From Oscillospiraceae bacterium (GTDB taxonomy: Bacteria; Bacillota; Clostridia; Oscillospirales; Acutalibacteraceae): 64,000 bases of DNA. Position numbers and translations under genes: made by a program. The DNA lies in NCBI GenBank assembly GCA_015065545.1, contig SVQA01000005.1, positions 62,001 through 126,000 of the forward strand, read 5' to 3'. Below the pieces are notes generated by a model. It searched no databases, was not told the DNA's origin, and was given only the letters and a program-made list of their open reading frames with translations. Of this stretch, positions 54,699 to 63,258 are shown in pieces. How positions within the stretch are numbered: the stretch's first letter is position 1; each line of letters starts with the position of its first letter.

Positions 54699-55955
54699 TC
54701 AAAATGAATACTCGGCAATTTCTGCTAAATCCTCTTCTATCTTAAGAAGTCGATTATACTTTGCTGTTCTCTCACTTCTGCAGGGTGCACCTGTTTTTAT
54801 CTGTCCCGATGAAACCGCTACAGCAATATCTGCAATTGTAGTGTCTTCGCTCTCACCCGAACGGTGAGATATTACCGAAGTGTAGCCTGCTCTGTGTGCT
54901 CTCTCGATTGCGGCAAAGGTCTCTGTAAGAGTTCCTATCTGATTTACCTTTATAAGAATCGAATTAGCCGCACCTGAGTCTATTCCCTGCTTAAGCCGTT
55001 TTTCGTTTGTAACAAAGAGATCATCCCCAACTATCTGCACCTTACTGCCAAGCTTTTCGGTGATCTTTGTAAAGCCCTGCCAGTCATTTTCGGACAACGG
55101 GTCTTCAACAGATACGATGGGATACTTGGCACAGAGTCCGTCAAAATATGCAATAAGCTCGTCTGTTGATTTTATTACATTTCTTTTAGGAAGGGTATAC
55201 CCTCCGTTTTCATACCACTCAGATGCCGCCGCATCCAATGCTATCTTCGTATCCTTTTCGCTATAGCCTGCTTTTTTGATTGCTTTGAGAATAACCTCAA
55301 TAGCCTGCTCATCGCTGTCAAGGTCCGGAGCAAAGCCTCCCTCATCGCCCACCGCTGTAGACTTACCCAGACTCTTCAGAATATCCTTAAGAGAATGATA
55401 AATCTCACAGCACTGCCTAAGTCCCTCAGAGAAATTCTTTGCACCCGTAGGCATAATCATAAATTCCTGAATATCAATGTTATTGGATGCGTGTTTACCG
55501 CCGTTCAATATATTCATCATAGGTACGGGCATTCGGTTTACAAAGGGATTTCCCAGATATCTGTAAAGCGGAAGCTTAAGATACTTTGACGCCGCCTTTG
55601 CTACAGCTATCGATACTGCCAGGGTAGCATTTGCTCCAAGCTTACTCTTATTGTCTGTGTAATCCATCCGAAGCATAAGTCCATCTATCTCGGGCTGTTC
55701 CATAGAACATCTGCCCAAAAGTGCAGGTGCAATAATATTATTGATATTATCCACAGCATTCTTTACGCCTTTACCACAAAAGCGATTGTCGTTATCCCTA
55801 AGCTCTACCGCCTCGTACTGTCCTGTTGAAGCACCCGAAGGCACAATGGCACTGCCCACATCGCCGGAGCATAAAGTAACATCACACTGAACAGTCGGAA
55901 AACCTCTTGAATCAAGCACCTCTCTTGCTTTAATCTCTTTAATAGTTGAGTCCAT
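54699..55955 (-). CDS. eno: Enolase
   Basis: Glycolytic enzyme turning 2-phosphoglycerate into phosphoenolpyruvate, 418 aa. It shows [40 protein letters not shown], the signature [14 protein letters not shown], and [17 protein letters not shown] with the catalytic Lys and His. Slightly short of the usual 430 residues at the C-terminus. Strong site (AAAGGAGG). Confidence 0.97.
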   Translation of the reverse strand: MDSTIKEIKAREVLDSRGFPTVQCDVTLCSGDVGSAIVPSGASTGQYEAVELRDNDNRFCGKGVKNAVDNINNIIAPALLGRCSMEQPEIDGLMLRMDYTDNKSKLGANATLAVSIAVAKAASKYLKLPLYRYLGNPFVNRMPVPMMNILNGGKHASNNIDIQEFMIMPTGAKNFSEGLRQCCEIYHSLKDILKSLGKSTAVGDEGGFAPDLDSDEQAIEVILKAIKKAGYSEKDTKIALDAAASEWYENGGYTLPKRNVIKSTDELIAYFDGLCAKYPIVSVEDPLSENDWQGFTKITEKLGSKVQIVGDDLFVTNEKRLKQGIDSGAANSILIKVNQIGTLTETFAAIERAHRAGYTSVISHRSGESEDTTIADIAVAVSSGQIKTGAPCRSERTAKYNRLLKIEEDLAEIAEYSF

Positions 55956-56058
55956 ATTTATCCTCCTTTTTTCTTATTATCATCACATAAGTTTAAAATA
56001 TTCCCGAACACAATAAGGAGTTTCGGTATATTATTTTAATAGAAAGGAGGTTTCATAA

Positions 56059-56370
56059 TTGGAACCTGTGCTCTATACGGTTTTGCCGGGAAACACCCTC
56101 TGGGGTATTGCTAACTTTTTCGGCACAACTACCGAAGAAATAATCAAGCTCAACGACTTAAAAGAACCTGAACTTATTTATCCAAATCAAGTTCTAAAGA
56201 TTCCTGTAAACAAGGTAATGGCACCAAGATACTATGCTGTACGTCCCGATGACACACTCTTCTCGGTTGCAATGCGCTATAATCTTGATGTAAATGATCT
56301 TGCAAGGCTCAACAATCTTTCAAATCCCAATATAATCTATCCGGGTCAGATCCTTATGCTCAGACCCTAA
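56059..56370 (+). CDS. Two-LysM-domain protein
   Basis: A 103-aa protein made almost wholly of two LysM repeats (residues 5-50 with YTVLPGNTLWGIANFFG and NQVLKIP; residues 57-102 with YAVRPDDTLFSVAMRYN and GQILMLRP). LysM binds the GlcNAc of peptidoglycan or chitin. There is no signal peptide, as in spore-coat LysM proteins such as SafA. Start is TTG at 56059, 8 bases after AAAGGAGG. It has its own terminator. A spore-coat role is possible but inferred. Confidence 0.85.
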   Translation: MEPVLYTVLPGNTLWGIANFFGTTTEEIIKLNDLKEPELIYPNQVLKIPVNKVMAPRYYAVRPDDTLFSVAMRYNLDVNDLARLNNLSNPNIIYPGQILMLRP

Positions 56371-56374
56371 AGAA

Positions 56375-56408
56375 AAGCAGGGTGTACCTCTCAAAGTACA
56401 CCCTGTAT
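56375..56408 (+). terminator. Terminator after the LysM gene
   Basis: A 10-bp stem CAGGGTGTAC/GTACACCCTG followed by ATTTTT. Confidence 0.88.
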
Positions 56409-56439
56409 TTTTGCAAAATACATCCATTTTATTCAAAAT

Positions 56440-56468
56440 TTGCATTTTTTGTTATTATGTGTTATACT
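56440..56468 (+). promoter_or_regulatory. Promoter of the CDF transporter gene
   Basis: TTGCAT (56440-56445) and TATACT (56463-56468), spacer 17. Confidence 0.65.
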
Positions 56469-56524
56469 CCCATAGAGTCAAAAAAATACATAAATCCAAC
56501 AGAATGACTCACAAAGGTGATAAT

Positions 56525-57697
56525 ATGGTAAAAATTCTGTCCTCAATTTTCTTAAAAGGTGTTGATAAAACCACAGAAGCAGGCAGAAGGCTCTATGGAA
56601 TGCTCTGCAGTCTTTTGGGCATAGGTCTTAATATTCTGCTGTTTGCAGGCAAGCTCACAGCAGGCACGCTCTCAGGCTCTATTGCCATTACCGCAGATGC
56701 TTTCAACAACCTTTCCGATGCAGGTTCATCTGTAATTACCCTTATCGGATTTAAATTTGCCGGAATGAAGCCCGACACAAAGCACCCCTTCGGACACGGA
56801 AGAATAGAATACATCTCAGGTCTTGTGGTATCCTTCATTATTGTAATTGTAGGGTTTGAACTTCTTATCTCCTCTATTCAGAAGATTAAAACTCCCGAAG
56901 AGCTTGCAGGCAACTACCCTGTTACAATAATTATTCTGGTGGCTTCCATCCTTATTAAAGGCTATATGTTCTTCTACAATCACAAGGTAGGCAAAGAAAT
57001 TGACTCAGCAGGAATGAAGGCAACAGCATTTGACAGTATCAGCGATTGTGCCGCTACCTTGGTTGTACTTATTTCTGTTATTATCTCTGCATTAACGGGT
57101 GCAAACGTTGACGGTTGGTTTGGTGCTGCAGTATCACTCTTTGTGCTCTTTGCAGGCTTCCGCTCTGCTATCGAAACAATACAGCCTCTTCTCGGAAACC
57201 CTCCCGAAGAGGAATTTGTTAAAAACGTAGAAGCTACCGTTATGAGCCACAGCGTTGTGCTCGGTATTCACGATATGATTGTTCACGACTACGGTCCCGG
57301 CAGAGTGATGATGTCACTTCATGCCGAAGTTGACGGCAAAGGTGATATTTATGCTATTCACGATGAAATAGACGTTATCGAAAACGAACTTCGAAATAAA
57401 TTCGGATGTGAAGCAGTTATCCACATGGACCCTATAGAAACCGACAATGAGATTACAAACAAATACAAGGATCAGGTTGTGGAGCTTATTAAGACTATAC
57501 ACAAAGACGCTACCATTCACGACTTCCGTATGGTACCGGGCCCTACACATACTAACCTTATTTTTGATGCGGTTATTCCCTACGAGATTAAAGCTGCAGA
57601 AGAAAATATAAAAGAAGACATCTGCAAGCTTATTGAAGAAAACTGCAAAGACTGCTTTGCAGTTGTTATGATCGACAGACCTTACACAACAATCTGA
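56525..57697 (+). CDS. Cation diffusion facilitator (CDF) metal exporter
   Basis: Divalent metal/proton antiporter, 390 aa. Six hydrophobic segments lie in about the first 230 residues, with the metal-site motifs DAFNNLSD (TM2) and DSISDCAAT (TM5), the cytoplasmic loop HPFGHGRIEYISG, and a C-terminal cytoplasmic domain (HDMIVHDYGPGRVMMSLHAE). A long extra C-terminal region ends ...VMIDRPYTTI. Start ATG 56525 has an AAAGGTGAT site. The frame upstream runs through the promoter. Zn, Mn or Fe cannot be told apart here. Confidence 0.92.
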   Translation: MVKILSSIFLKGVDKTTEAGRRLYGMLCSLLGIGLNILLFAGKLTAGTLSGSIAITADAFNNLSDAGSSVITLIGFKFAGMKPDTKHPFGHGRIEYISGLVVSFIIVIVGFELLISSIQKIKTPEELAGNYPVTIIILVASILIKGYMFFYNHKVGKEIDSAGMKATAFDSISDCAATLVVLISVIISALTGANVDGWFGAAVSLFVLFAGFRSAIETIQPLLGNPPEEEFVKNVEATVMSHSVVLGIHDMIVHDYGPGRVMMSLHAEVDGKGDIYAIHDEIDVIENELRNKFGCEAVIHMDPIETDNEITNKYKDQVVELIKTIHKDATIHDFRMVPGPTHTNLIFDAVIPYEIKAAEENIKEDICKLIEENCKDCFAVVMIDRPYTTI

Positions 57698-57727
57698 TGC
57701 AAGCCCTTTAGAAAACAGGTGATCACC

Positions 57728-58750
57728 ATGAGAAAACCCACAGTAGGAATATTCTGCGAAGCAGAATTTTATAGAGAAAACTCATTTACTCATTTTATTA
57801 TGAAGCTATGTTACGCATACTGTGCCGATGTTGTAGCCTTCACAGATAAAGACATAAACGAAAAAGACAACACCATATTGGCACACTACTGGACACCGGA
57901 TGGTATAAAAAGTGAAACCACCCTTATGCCCCATTGGGTAGAATGCGGTCCCTATATAAAATGGCATCCTTTTTTCAGAGAAAGATGTAAAATCGTAGAC
58001 GACTGTATACTCTCAAAGAAGGATGTAAGCGATGCTATGGCAAAAAGCAGACTTTCTCCCTATGTAATTCCCACCATGTATACAAGTTCTCCTCAAAAGG
58101 TATTTACTCTTCTCTCAATGTGGTCTGCGATAATAGTAAAACCTTTGGTCGGTGCCAGAGGAGAAGATATAATCACTATCGAAAAAATTGCAGACGACAA
58201 ATATGTTTTCAGGAATACATCCGAATTTATTGGAACCTTTAATATCAGCCAATGTATAGCATTACTTACTAAACTCTACAATGGACAGGCAGTCATTGTA
58301 CAACCCAAAATGAAATTCACGAACAAAAACGGACAGCTTATGGATTTCCGTATCAATGTTACAAAAGGTGCAAAAGGTAATTGGAACATTATATATATGA
58401 TTGCACGAACCGCCAGAGATAACATTGTTTCCAACTTAAGCAAAGGTGGTTACGCTTCTTTAGTTGAGCCTACTCTCACTACAGATTATGGGAATAGTGC
58501 CCATAAAATCCTCAACACCTTTAAAGAGCTTGCACAAGATATTCCTTTGTTTATGGAAGAAATATCAAACTGCAATATGTTATCTCTCGGAATAGACGTA
58601 GGTATTGATTTTGACACACTTCACCCATATATTATCGAAGTCAATTATGTTCCTCAGATAACATTCAGAGGCAAAGCTAAATATGCAGATAACGTGGCAC
58701 AGTATTATGCGTACCTAACAAATGAATCTCATAAAGAAAACATACTATAA
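57728..58750 (+). CDS. YheC/YheD-like ATP-grasp protein
   Basis: A 340-aa ATP-grasp protein like the spore-coat-associated YheC/YheD of Bacillus. The ATP-grasp core shows AIIVKPLVGARGEDIITIEK, VIVQPKMKFTN, MDFRINVTKGAKGNW and the metal-binding end HPYIIEVNYVPQI. These proteins join an acid and an amine, but the substrate is unknown. Start ATG 57728, 4 bases past CAGGTGAT. It lies 30 bp after the CDF gene and may be cotranscribed. Confidence 0.8.
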   Translation: MRKPTVGIFCEAEFYRENSFTHFIMKLCYAYCADVVAFTDKDINEKDNTILAHYWTPDGIKSETTLMPHWVECGPYIKWHPFFRERCKIVDDCILSKKDVSDAMAKSRLSPYVIPTMYTSSPQKVFTLLSMWSAIIVKPLVGARGEDIITIEKIADDKYVFRNTSEFIGTFNISQCIALLTKLYNGQAVIVQPKMKFTNKNGQLMDFRINVTKGAKGNWNIIYMIARTARDNIVSNLSKGGYASLVEPTLTTDYGNSAHKILNTFKELAQDIPLFMEEISNCNMLSLGIDVGIDFDTLHPYIIEVNYVPQITFRGKAKYADNVAQYYAYLTNESHKENIL

Positions 58751-58808
58751 TACTCACATCCCATATTAAAAAGCATTTGAATTATTTTATATATACTGAG
58801 GGTAATCA

Positions 58809-58837
58809 TTGACAATTAAAAACATAAATGCTATAAT
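58809..58837 (+). promoter_or_regulatory. Consensus promoter of the acyl-CoA ligase T-box transcript
   Basis: TTGACA (58809-58814) and TATAAT (58832-58837) with a 17-bp spacer, a perfect consensus. Confidence 0.85.
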
Positions 58838-58844
58838 TTATTTT

Positions 58845-59140
58845 AATCTTCAAAAGCACAAATGCGTTGACCGGAAAGAAGTAAGCTCAGGTGCAGTTTT
58901 CAGAGAGTCGGCGGCTGGTGTGAGCCGACAGCAAGCCTTTGCCCAATACATTCCGAGAGCAGTACACCGAACATCAAAATTATTTGATAAGTAGGCTGTA
59001 ACGGCAGTCCTCCGTTACGGGACAGGGTATTTTTTCATATACTCACTGAGGCTTCTGCTGTAAGGCAGAAGCAAATTGAGGTGGTACCGCGATTTATTCG
59101 TCCTCAAAAGCACTTTTTCACACTGTGCTTTTGGGGGCTT
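58845..59140 (+). ncRNA. T-box leader in front of an acyl-CoA ligase gene
   Basis: A tRNA-sensing leader. Stem I contains AGAGAG, a GGCTGGTGTGAGCC apical part, and a 3' side CAATACATTCCGAGAG. Set against the alaS leader, whose specifier GCC is followed by A, the codon here reads best as UAC (tyrosine), with AAU (asparagine) as the alternative. A Stem III hairpin lies at 59051-59072 and the T-box TGAGGTGGTACCGCG at 59077-59091, followed by a terminator. T-boxes normally precede amino-acid or tRNA-synthetase genes, so the downstream gene is unexpected. Confidence 0.9.
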
Positions 59141-59142
59141 TT
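59102..59142 (+). terminator. T-box attenuator terminator
   Basis: A 12-bp stem CCTCAAAAGCAC/GTGCTTTTGGGG (59102-59113 with 59125-59136) followed by CTTTTATTTT. Confidence 0.88.
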
Positions 59143-59166
59143 ATTTTATCCGAGGGAGATTATCCT

Positions 59167-60804
59167 ATGACTATTATTGATATGCTTGAAAAAAACGCAA
59201 GGGAATTTGCAAACGATACCGCCCTTGTTGAAATTAACCCCGGTCAGCCGGAGACAAGACGTCTTACCTGGCGTGACTATGACTTGGTGCAGGAAACCGA
59301 AAAAAAATACTTCAGACGAGAAATCTCATGGAGCGTCTTTAACGAAAAGGCTAACCGCTTCGCAAACGCTCTTATGGAGAGAGGAATCAAAAAAGGCGAC
59401 AAGGTTGCAATTCTTCTTATGAACTGCATCGAGTGGCTTCCCATTTACTTCGGCATTCTCAAAACAGGTGCTCTGGCGGTTCCCCTTAACTTCCGCTATT
59501 CCAGCGACGAAATCGAGTATTGCCTCAATCTTGCAGAATGTGATGCTCTTGTTTTCGGCCCCGAATTCATCGGTCGAGTTGAGGATATTGTAGAGAGCAT
59601 AAGCCGTAACCGTCTGCTTATCTTTGCAGGCAATCAGCAAAGCCCCACCTTCTCAGAGGACTATAACGATATGACTCTGGACTGCTCATCCCAGTCACCC
59701 AACGTAGAACTTTGCGAGAATGACTTTGCCGCTATCTATTTTTCTTCAGGCACAACAGGCTTTCCCAAGGCTATCCTTCATAAGCACCAAAGCCTTACTC
59801 ACTCCTGCAAGGTAGAGCAGAATCACCACGGACAAACAAAGGACGATGTGTTCCTCTGCATCCCTCCCCTCTACCACACAGGTGCAAAAATGCACTGGTT
59901 CGGAAGCCTTTTAGTCGGCGGTAAGGCAGTGCTCCTCAAGGGTACAAAGCCCGAGTTTATTCTTGATGCCGCATCAAAGGAGCAGTGCTCTATTGTATGG
60001 CTCCTTGTTCCCTGGGCACAGGATATTCTCAACGCACTGGACTCAGGTGCTCTTAATATCAAAGACTTCGACCTCTCAAAATGGCGTCTTATGCACATCG
60101 GTGCACAGCCTGTACCCAGAAGCCTTATTAAACGTTGGAAGGAATACTTCCCTCACCACGATTACGATACAAACTACGGTCTTTCCGAGTCTATCGGCCC
60201 CGGTTGTGTACATCTCGGTGTAGAGAATATACATAAAATCGGTGCTATCGGTAAAGCAGGCTACGGCTGGGAAGTTAAAATTGTTGACGAAGCAGGTAGC
60301 ATTGTTGAAAAAGGCGAGGTCGGTGAGCTTTGCGTTAAAGGCCCCGGTGTTATGACCTGCTACTATAATGACGAAAAAGCAACCGAGGCTTCAATCAAAG
60401 ACGGCTGGCTCTTTACAGGTGATATGGCTAAAGAGGACGAGGACGGCTTTATCTTCCTTGTTGACAGAAAGAAAGACGTTATCATCTCGGGCGGTGAAAA
60501 TCTCTATCCCGTTCAGATTGAAGACTTCCTTCGCGGTCACAATGCCATCAACGACGTTGCTGTTATCGGTTTGCCCGACGAACGTCTTGGCGAAATTGCT
60601 GCTGCAATCATCGAGCTTAAAGAAGGCTTTACCGCCACAGAAGAAGACATCAATGAATTCTCCAAGGGTATGCCAAGATACAAGCGTCCTCACAAGATTA
60701 TTTTTGCCAAGGTTCCCCGTAACCCAACAGGCAAGATTGAAAAACCCAAGCTCCGCGAAATTTACGGTGCCGCAAAGCTTGTTGACGCACAGAATAAATC
60801 TTAA
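59167..60804 (+). CDS. AMP-forming acyl-CoA ligase (ANL family) under T-box control
   Basis: Activates a carboxylic acid with ATP and CoA, 545 aa. AMP-binding motif YFSSGTTGFPKAI near residue 195, then TNYGLSES, GWLFTGDMA, DRKKDVIISGGENLYP and the C-terminal lysine motif NPTGKIEKPK. The N-terminal A1 motif seems to be preceded by an extra segment of about 20 residues (LTWRDYDLVQETE). The ATG at 59167 has a GAGGGAGA site. A GTG at 59125 lies inside the terminator stem and is rejected. The nearest class is fatty or aryl acid-CoA ligases. The substrate is not known; the tRNA-sensing leader suggests a link to an amino acid, perhaps an aromatic one. Confidence 0.87.
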   Translation: MTIIDMLEKNAREFANDTALVEINPGQPETRRLTWRDYDLVQETEKKYFRREISWSVFNEKANRFANALMERGIKKGDKVAILLMNCIEWLPIYFGILKTGALAVPLNFRYSSDEIEYCLNLAECDALVFGPEFIGRVEDIVESISRNRLLIFAGNQQSPTFSEDYNDMTLDCSSQSPNVELCENDFAAIYFSSGTTGFPKAILHKHQSLTHSCKVEQNHHGQTKDDVFLCIPPLYHTGAKMHWFGSLLVGGKAVLLKGTKPEFILDAASKEQCSIVWLLVPWAQDILNALDSGALNIKDFDLSKWRLMHIGAQPVPRSLIKRWKEYFPHHDYDTNYGLSESIGPGCVHLGVENIHKIGAIGKAGYGWEVKIVDEAGSIVEKGEVGELCVKGPGVMTCYYNDEKATEASIKDGWLFTGDMAKEDEDGFIFLVDRKKDVIISGGENLYPVQIEDFLRGHNAINDVAVIGLPDERLGEIAAAIIELKEGFTATEEDINEFSKGMPRYKRPHKIIFAKVPRNPTGKIEKPKLREIYGAAKLVDAQNKS

Positions 60805-60821
60805 TAACATAAACAAAAACA

Positions 60822-60857
60822 AACCTCGCAGTTTAATTTTTCTCTGTGAGGTTTTTC
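60822..60857 (+). terminator. Terminator after the acyl-CoA ligase gene
   Basis: Stem AACCTCGCAG/CTGTGAGGTT (60822-60831 with 60844-60853) followed by a short T-run. Confidence 0.8.
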
Positions 60858-60895
60858 ATTTATATACGTCTAACATATAAATGAACAAATACCTA

Positions 60896-60924
60896 TTGAC
60901 GTCTTTTGTCTATTGTGTTAGTAT
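60896..60924 (+). promoter_or_regulatory. Promoter of the 309-aa dockerin gene
   Basis: TTGACG (60896-60901) and TAGTAT (60919-60924), spacer 17. An alternative -10 (TATAGA, 60922-60927) gives spacer 20. Confidence 0.55.
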
Positions 60925-60966
60925 AGATATGAAAGTTCATATACTTATTTTTAAGGAGGAATTCTT

Positions 60967-61896
60967 ATGAAAAAAATCATATCCGTTTTAATGGTAATTA
61001 CAATGGTACTGTCACTTGGAGTATTTTCAGCAAGCGCCGAAGAAGAAACATCTGTCAACTACTGGATTGCGGAAACTCCCGATATTGACCCCGATGAACT
61101 CCCGGGTACAGTATTCGGATATTTAGGCGACGCTGACAGAAACACCTTTGTAAATGTTAAGGATGCAACCGCCATTCAGAAACATGTTGCAGGCATCATC
61201 ACACTTGACGATAGCGCTCTCGACTTATCTGATGTTGACTTTTCTGAAAACATTAACGTTAAAGACGCAACCGCAATTCAGAAATGGGTTGCAGGTTTGC
61301 TTTTTGACAACTCATTCATCAGCCACGCATTATACGAGGCATACGAACTTGATGAAAGACTCTTTGGCAAGTGGGAATGCACTACCGACATCGGCGCAGA
61401 GATGAACGAGCTTCTTCCCCTGTTTTTTGACGACCCTAAGATTTCCAAATATATTAAAATCAGAAGCTGTATGGTTACCGAAACCTATGAATTCTTTGAT
61501 GACTACAGCTATTGCATAACTACCGACGAAATCTCTGCAAACAAAGCAATTGACATAATCAAATCAGACTTCGGATACGGACTTCTTGATTATATGGTGG
61601 CAGTTACAAAGGAAAGCGGCTACGACGTAACCCCAAAGGAACTTCTTGCAGCAATGGGATATTTATCAATGGATGAATACATCAACGATATGTTCCCTGC
61701 AGATTTATTCGGCGATATATCCGAGCCTGTGGTAAGCTTTTATCGTACTACTCCCGACGGCAAACTCTATCTTGATGAATACTCAGATACAGTATATAAT
61801 TTCTATACAGTTGAGACAGACACCTTTACTCTCACAGGTGACAACGAAAATCTTATGCCCGAGCTTTATCCCATAACCTTCACAAAAATAAAATAA
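60967..61896 (+). CDS. Secreted dockerin protein with unknown C-terminal domain
   Basis: Predicted to be exported and scaffold-bound, 309 aa. Signal peptide 1-24 (cut near ASA). An N-terminal dockerin spans about 53-113 with two repeats (VNVKDATAIQKHVAG and INVKDATAIQKWVAG) almost identical to those of the amylases. The C-terminal 190 residues (LFGKWECTTDIGAE, TETYEFFDDYSYCI, YTVETDTFTLTGD) have a lipocalin-like beta pattern around an alpha-helical insert (about 175-235). No catalytic motif is visible. It has a TAAGGAGG site and a shared downstream terminator. Confidence 0.82.
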   Translation: MKKIISVLMVITMVLSLGVFSASAEEETSVNYWIAETPDIDPDELPGTVFGYLGDADRNTFVNVKDATAIQKHVAGIITLDDSALDLSDVDFSENINVKDATAIQKWVAGLLFDNSFISHALYEAYELDERLFGKWECTTDIGAEMNELLPLFFDDPKISKYIKIRSCMVTETYEFFDDYSYCITTDEISANKAIDIIKSDFGYGLLDYMVAVTKESGYDVTPKELLAAMGYLSMDEYINDMFPADLFGDISEPVVSFYRTTPDGKLYLDEYSDTVYNFYTVETDTFTLTGDNENLMPELYPITFTKIK

Positions 61897-61915
61897 CATA
61901 AAGCTATATTATATA

Positions 61916-61950
61916 AAAAGGCTGGCATCATTGAGTGATGTCAGCCTTTT
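61916..61950. terminator. Bidirectional terminator
   Basis: A 15-bp stem with one mismatch-like wobble (61916-61930 with 61936-61950) and T-rich ends on both sides, between converging genes. Confidence 0.88.
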
Positions 61951-61968
61951 GCTTTAATTTATTAATTT

Positions 61969-63234
61969 TTATTCACCGAAGGTCATAATCAGATTTTCAG
62001 GCAAACGGTCATCATCACCGTCGTCATATTCAATCTGATCACGCGGTGCTCCAAAGGTAACAGAAGTAAGTGCCTCATCTCCTCTGAATGCACCGTATTC
62101 TACCTTATTTACAGTAGCGGGAAAATCAAGTGAGCCCAGAATATCACACCAAGAGAATGCAAATCTTGATACAACTTCAAGGCTGTCTCCGATTGTTACC
62201 TCTTTAAGAGCTTTGCAGCAATAGAATGCAGATTCACCGATAATCTTTGTATTCTCTCCTGTATTAACAGTTGTAATAGATTTATGGGAAGAAAATGCAT
62301 AATCTGCAATTTTTGTAACACTTGAAGGTACTGTTAACTCCTTAAGATTAGGGTCAACACAAGCAATAAGAACTGTTTTATCCTTATTATAAAGGATGCC
62401 GTCTTCAACTACGTAGTTCTCGCCTACCTCAAGTTTAACGTCCTCTGAACAATCATACATAAAGTTTGGCACATCATCATCAGATGCGTAAAGCTTTATA
62501 GATTCAAGAGAATAGCAAGCCCGAATAGCACCTCTGCCAATTTCAACTACACTTTCAGGGAATGTAAATTCTGTAAGTCCCGAGCTTGCAAAAGCACTCT
62601 CGCCTATGCTTTTAACACTGTTTGGGATATTAACCTTAGTAAGAGAATCGCAGTAAGAAAAAGCATCCTCTCCTATCTTAACCAGTGTAGAGGGCAACGT
62701 AACACTCTCAAGTTCTTCGCAGCCCTCAAATGCTGAAGCTTTTATCTCTGCAAGTCCCTCAGGCAATTCTATCGACTTGAGCTCATAGCAATCGGTAAAA
62801 GTACATGTTCCTACATATAAGAGAGTAGAAGGTAAAGACACACTCTCAAGGCTTGAGAAGCGGTAAAAGTTGCTTTCTCCTATGCCAACAATGCCTTCTT
62901 CCACTACAATCTTTGTAGTTTCATCGGCGTGAACATTCCAAGGATGACTGCTGGACATACCATTCGGCATTCTGCCGCTACCCTTTATGGTAAGAACGCC
63001 GCCCTTAAAGCTCCAATCTACATCAGCCATAGGATAATCAGATAAATTCAAGGTAGGATACAAAGGCTCAGGCTCATTTTTACCTGTTGTTTGAGTCTGA
63101 TTCTGAGTATCTCCTGTGATTTCTGTTATATTTTCAGCAGATGTGTTTTTATTGTCTGCATCATTCTTTTCACCGCAAGCAGTAAAGCTGAGAATAATCA
63201 ACAGTGAAAAGAGTACTGCCATTATTTTTTTCAT
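61969..63234 (-). CDS. BspA-type leucine-rich repeat lipoprotein
   Basis: Surface lipoprotein of 421 aa. The signal peptide ends in a lipobox with the acylated Cys at residue 20 (SFTACGEK). A Thr- and Asn-rich linker leads to at least nine LRR_5 (BspA / Treponema type) repeats, with the pattern L-SV-LP-TL--IG--AF--C-L---IP (ELKSIELPEGLAEIKASAFE and relatives). Such proteins bind host or microbial surfaces, and the ligand is unknown. There is a Glu/Asp-rich end. Single-gene unit. Confidence 0.9.
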   Translation of the reverse strand: MKKIMAVLFSLLIILSFTACGEKNDADNKNTSAENITEITGDTQNQTQTTGKNEPEPLYPTLNLSDYPMADVDWSFKGGVLTIKGSGRMPNGMSSSHPWNVHADETTKIVVEEGIVGIGESNFYRFSSLESVSLPSTLLYVGTCTFTDCYELKSIELPEGLAEIKASAFEGCEELESVTLPSTLVKIGEDAFSYCDSLTKVNIPNSVKSIGESAFASSGLTEFTFPESVVEIGRGAIRACYSLESIKLYASDDDVPNFMYDCSEDVKLEVGENYVVEDGILYNKDKTVLIACVDPNLKELTVPSSVTKIADYAFSSHKSITTVNTGENTKIIGESAFYCCKALKEVTIGDSLEVVSRFAFSWCDILGSLDFPATVNKVEYGAFRGDEALTSVTFGAPRDQIEYDDGDDDRLPENLIMTFGE

Positions 63235-63258
63235 AGGTTAGTTCTCCTTTTATTCTGT

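Noticed and set aside
59125..59166. Upstream GTG start for the acyl-CoA ligase
   Set aside because: The codon lies inside the 3' arm of the T-box terminator and has no ribosome site; the ATG at 59167 does.
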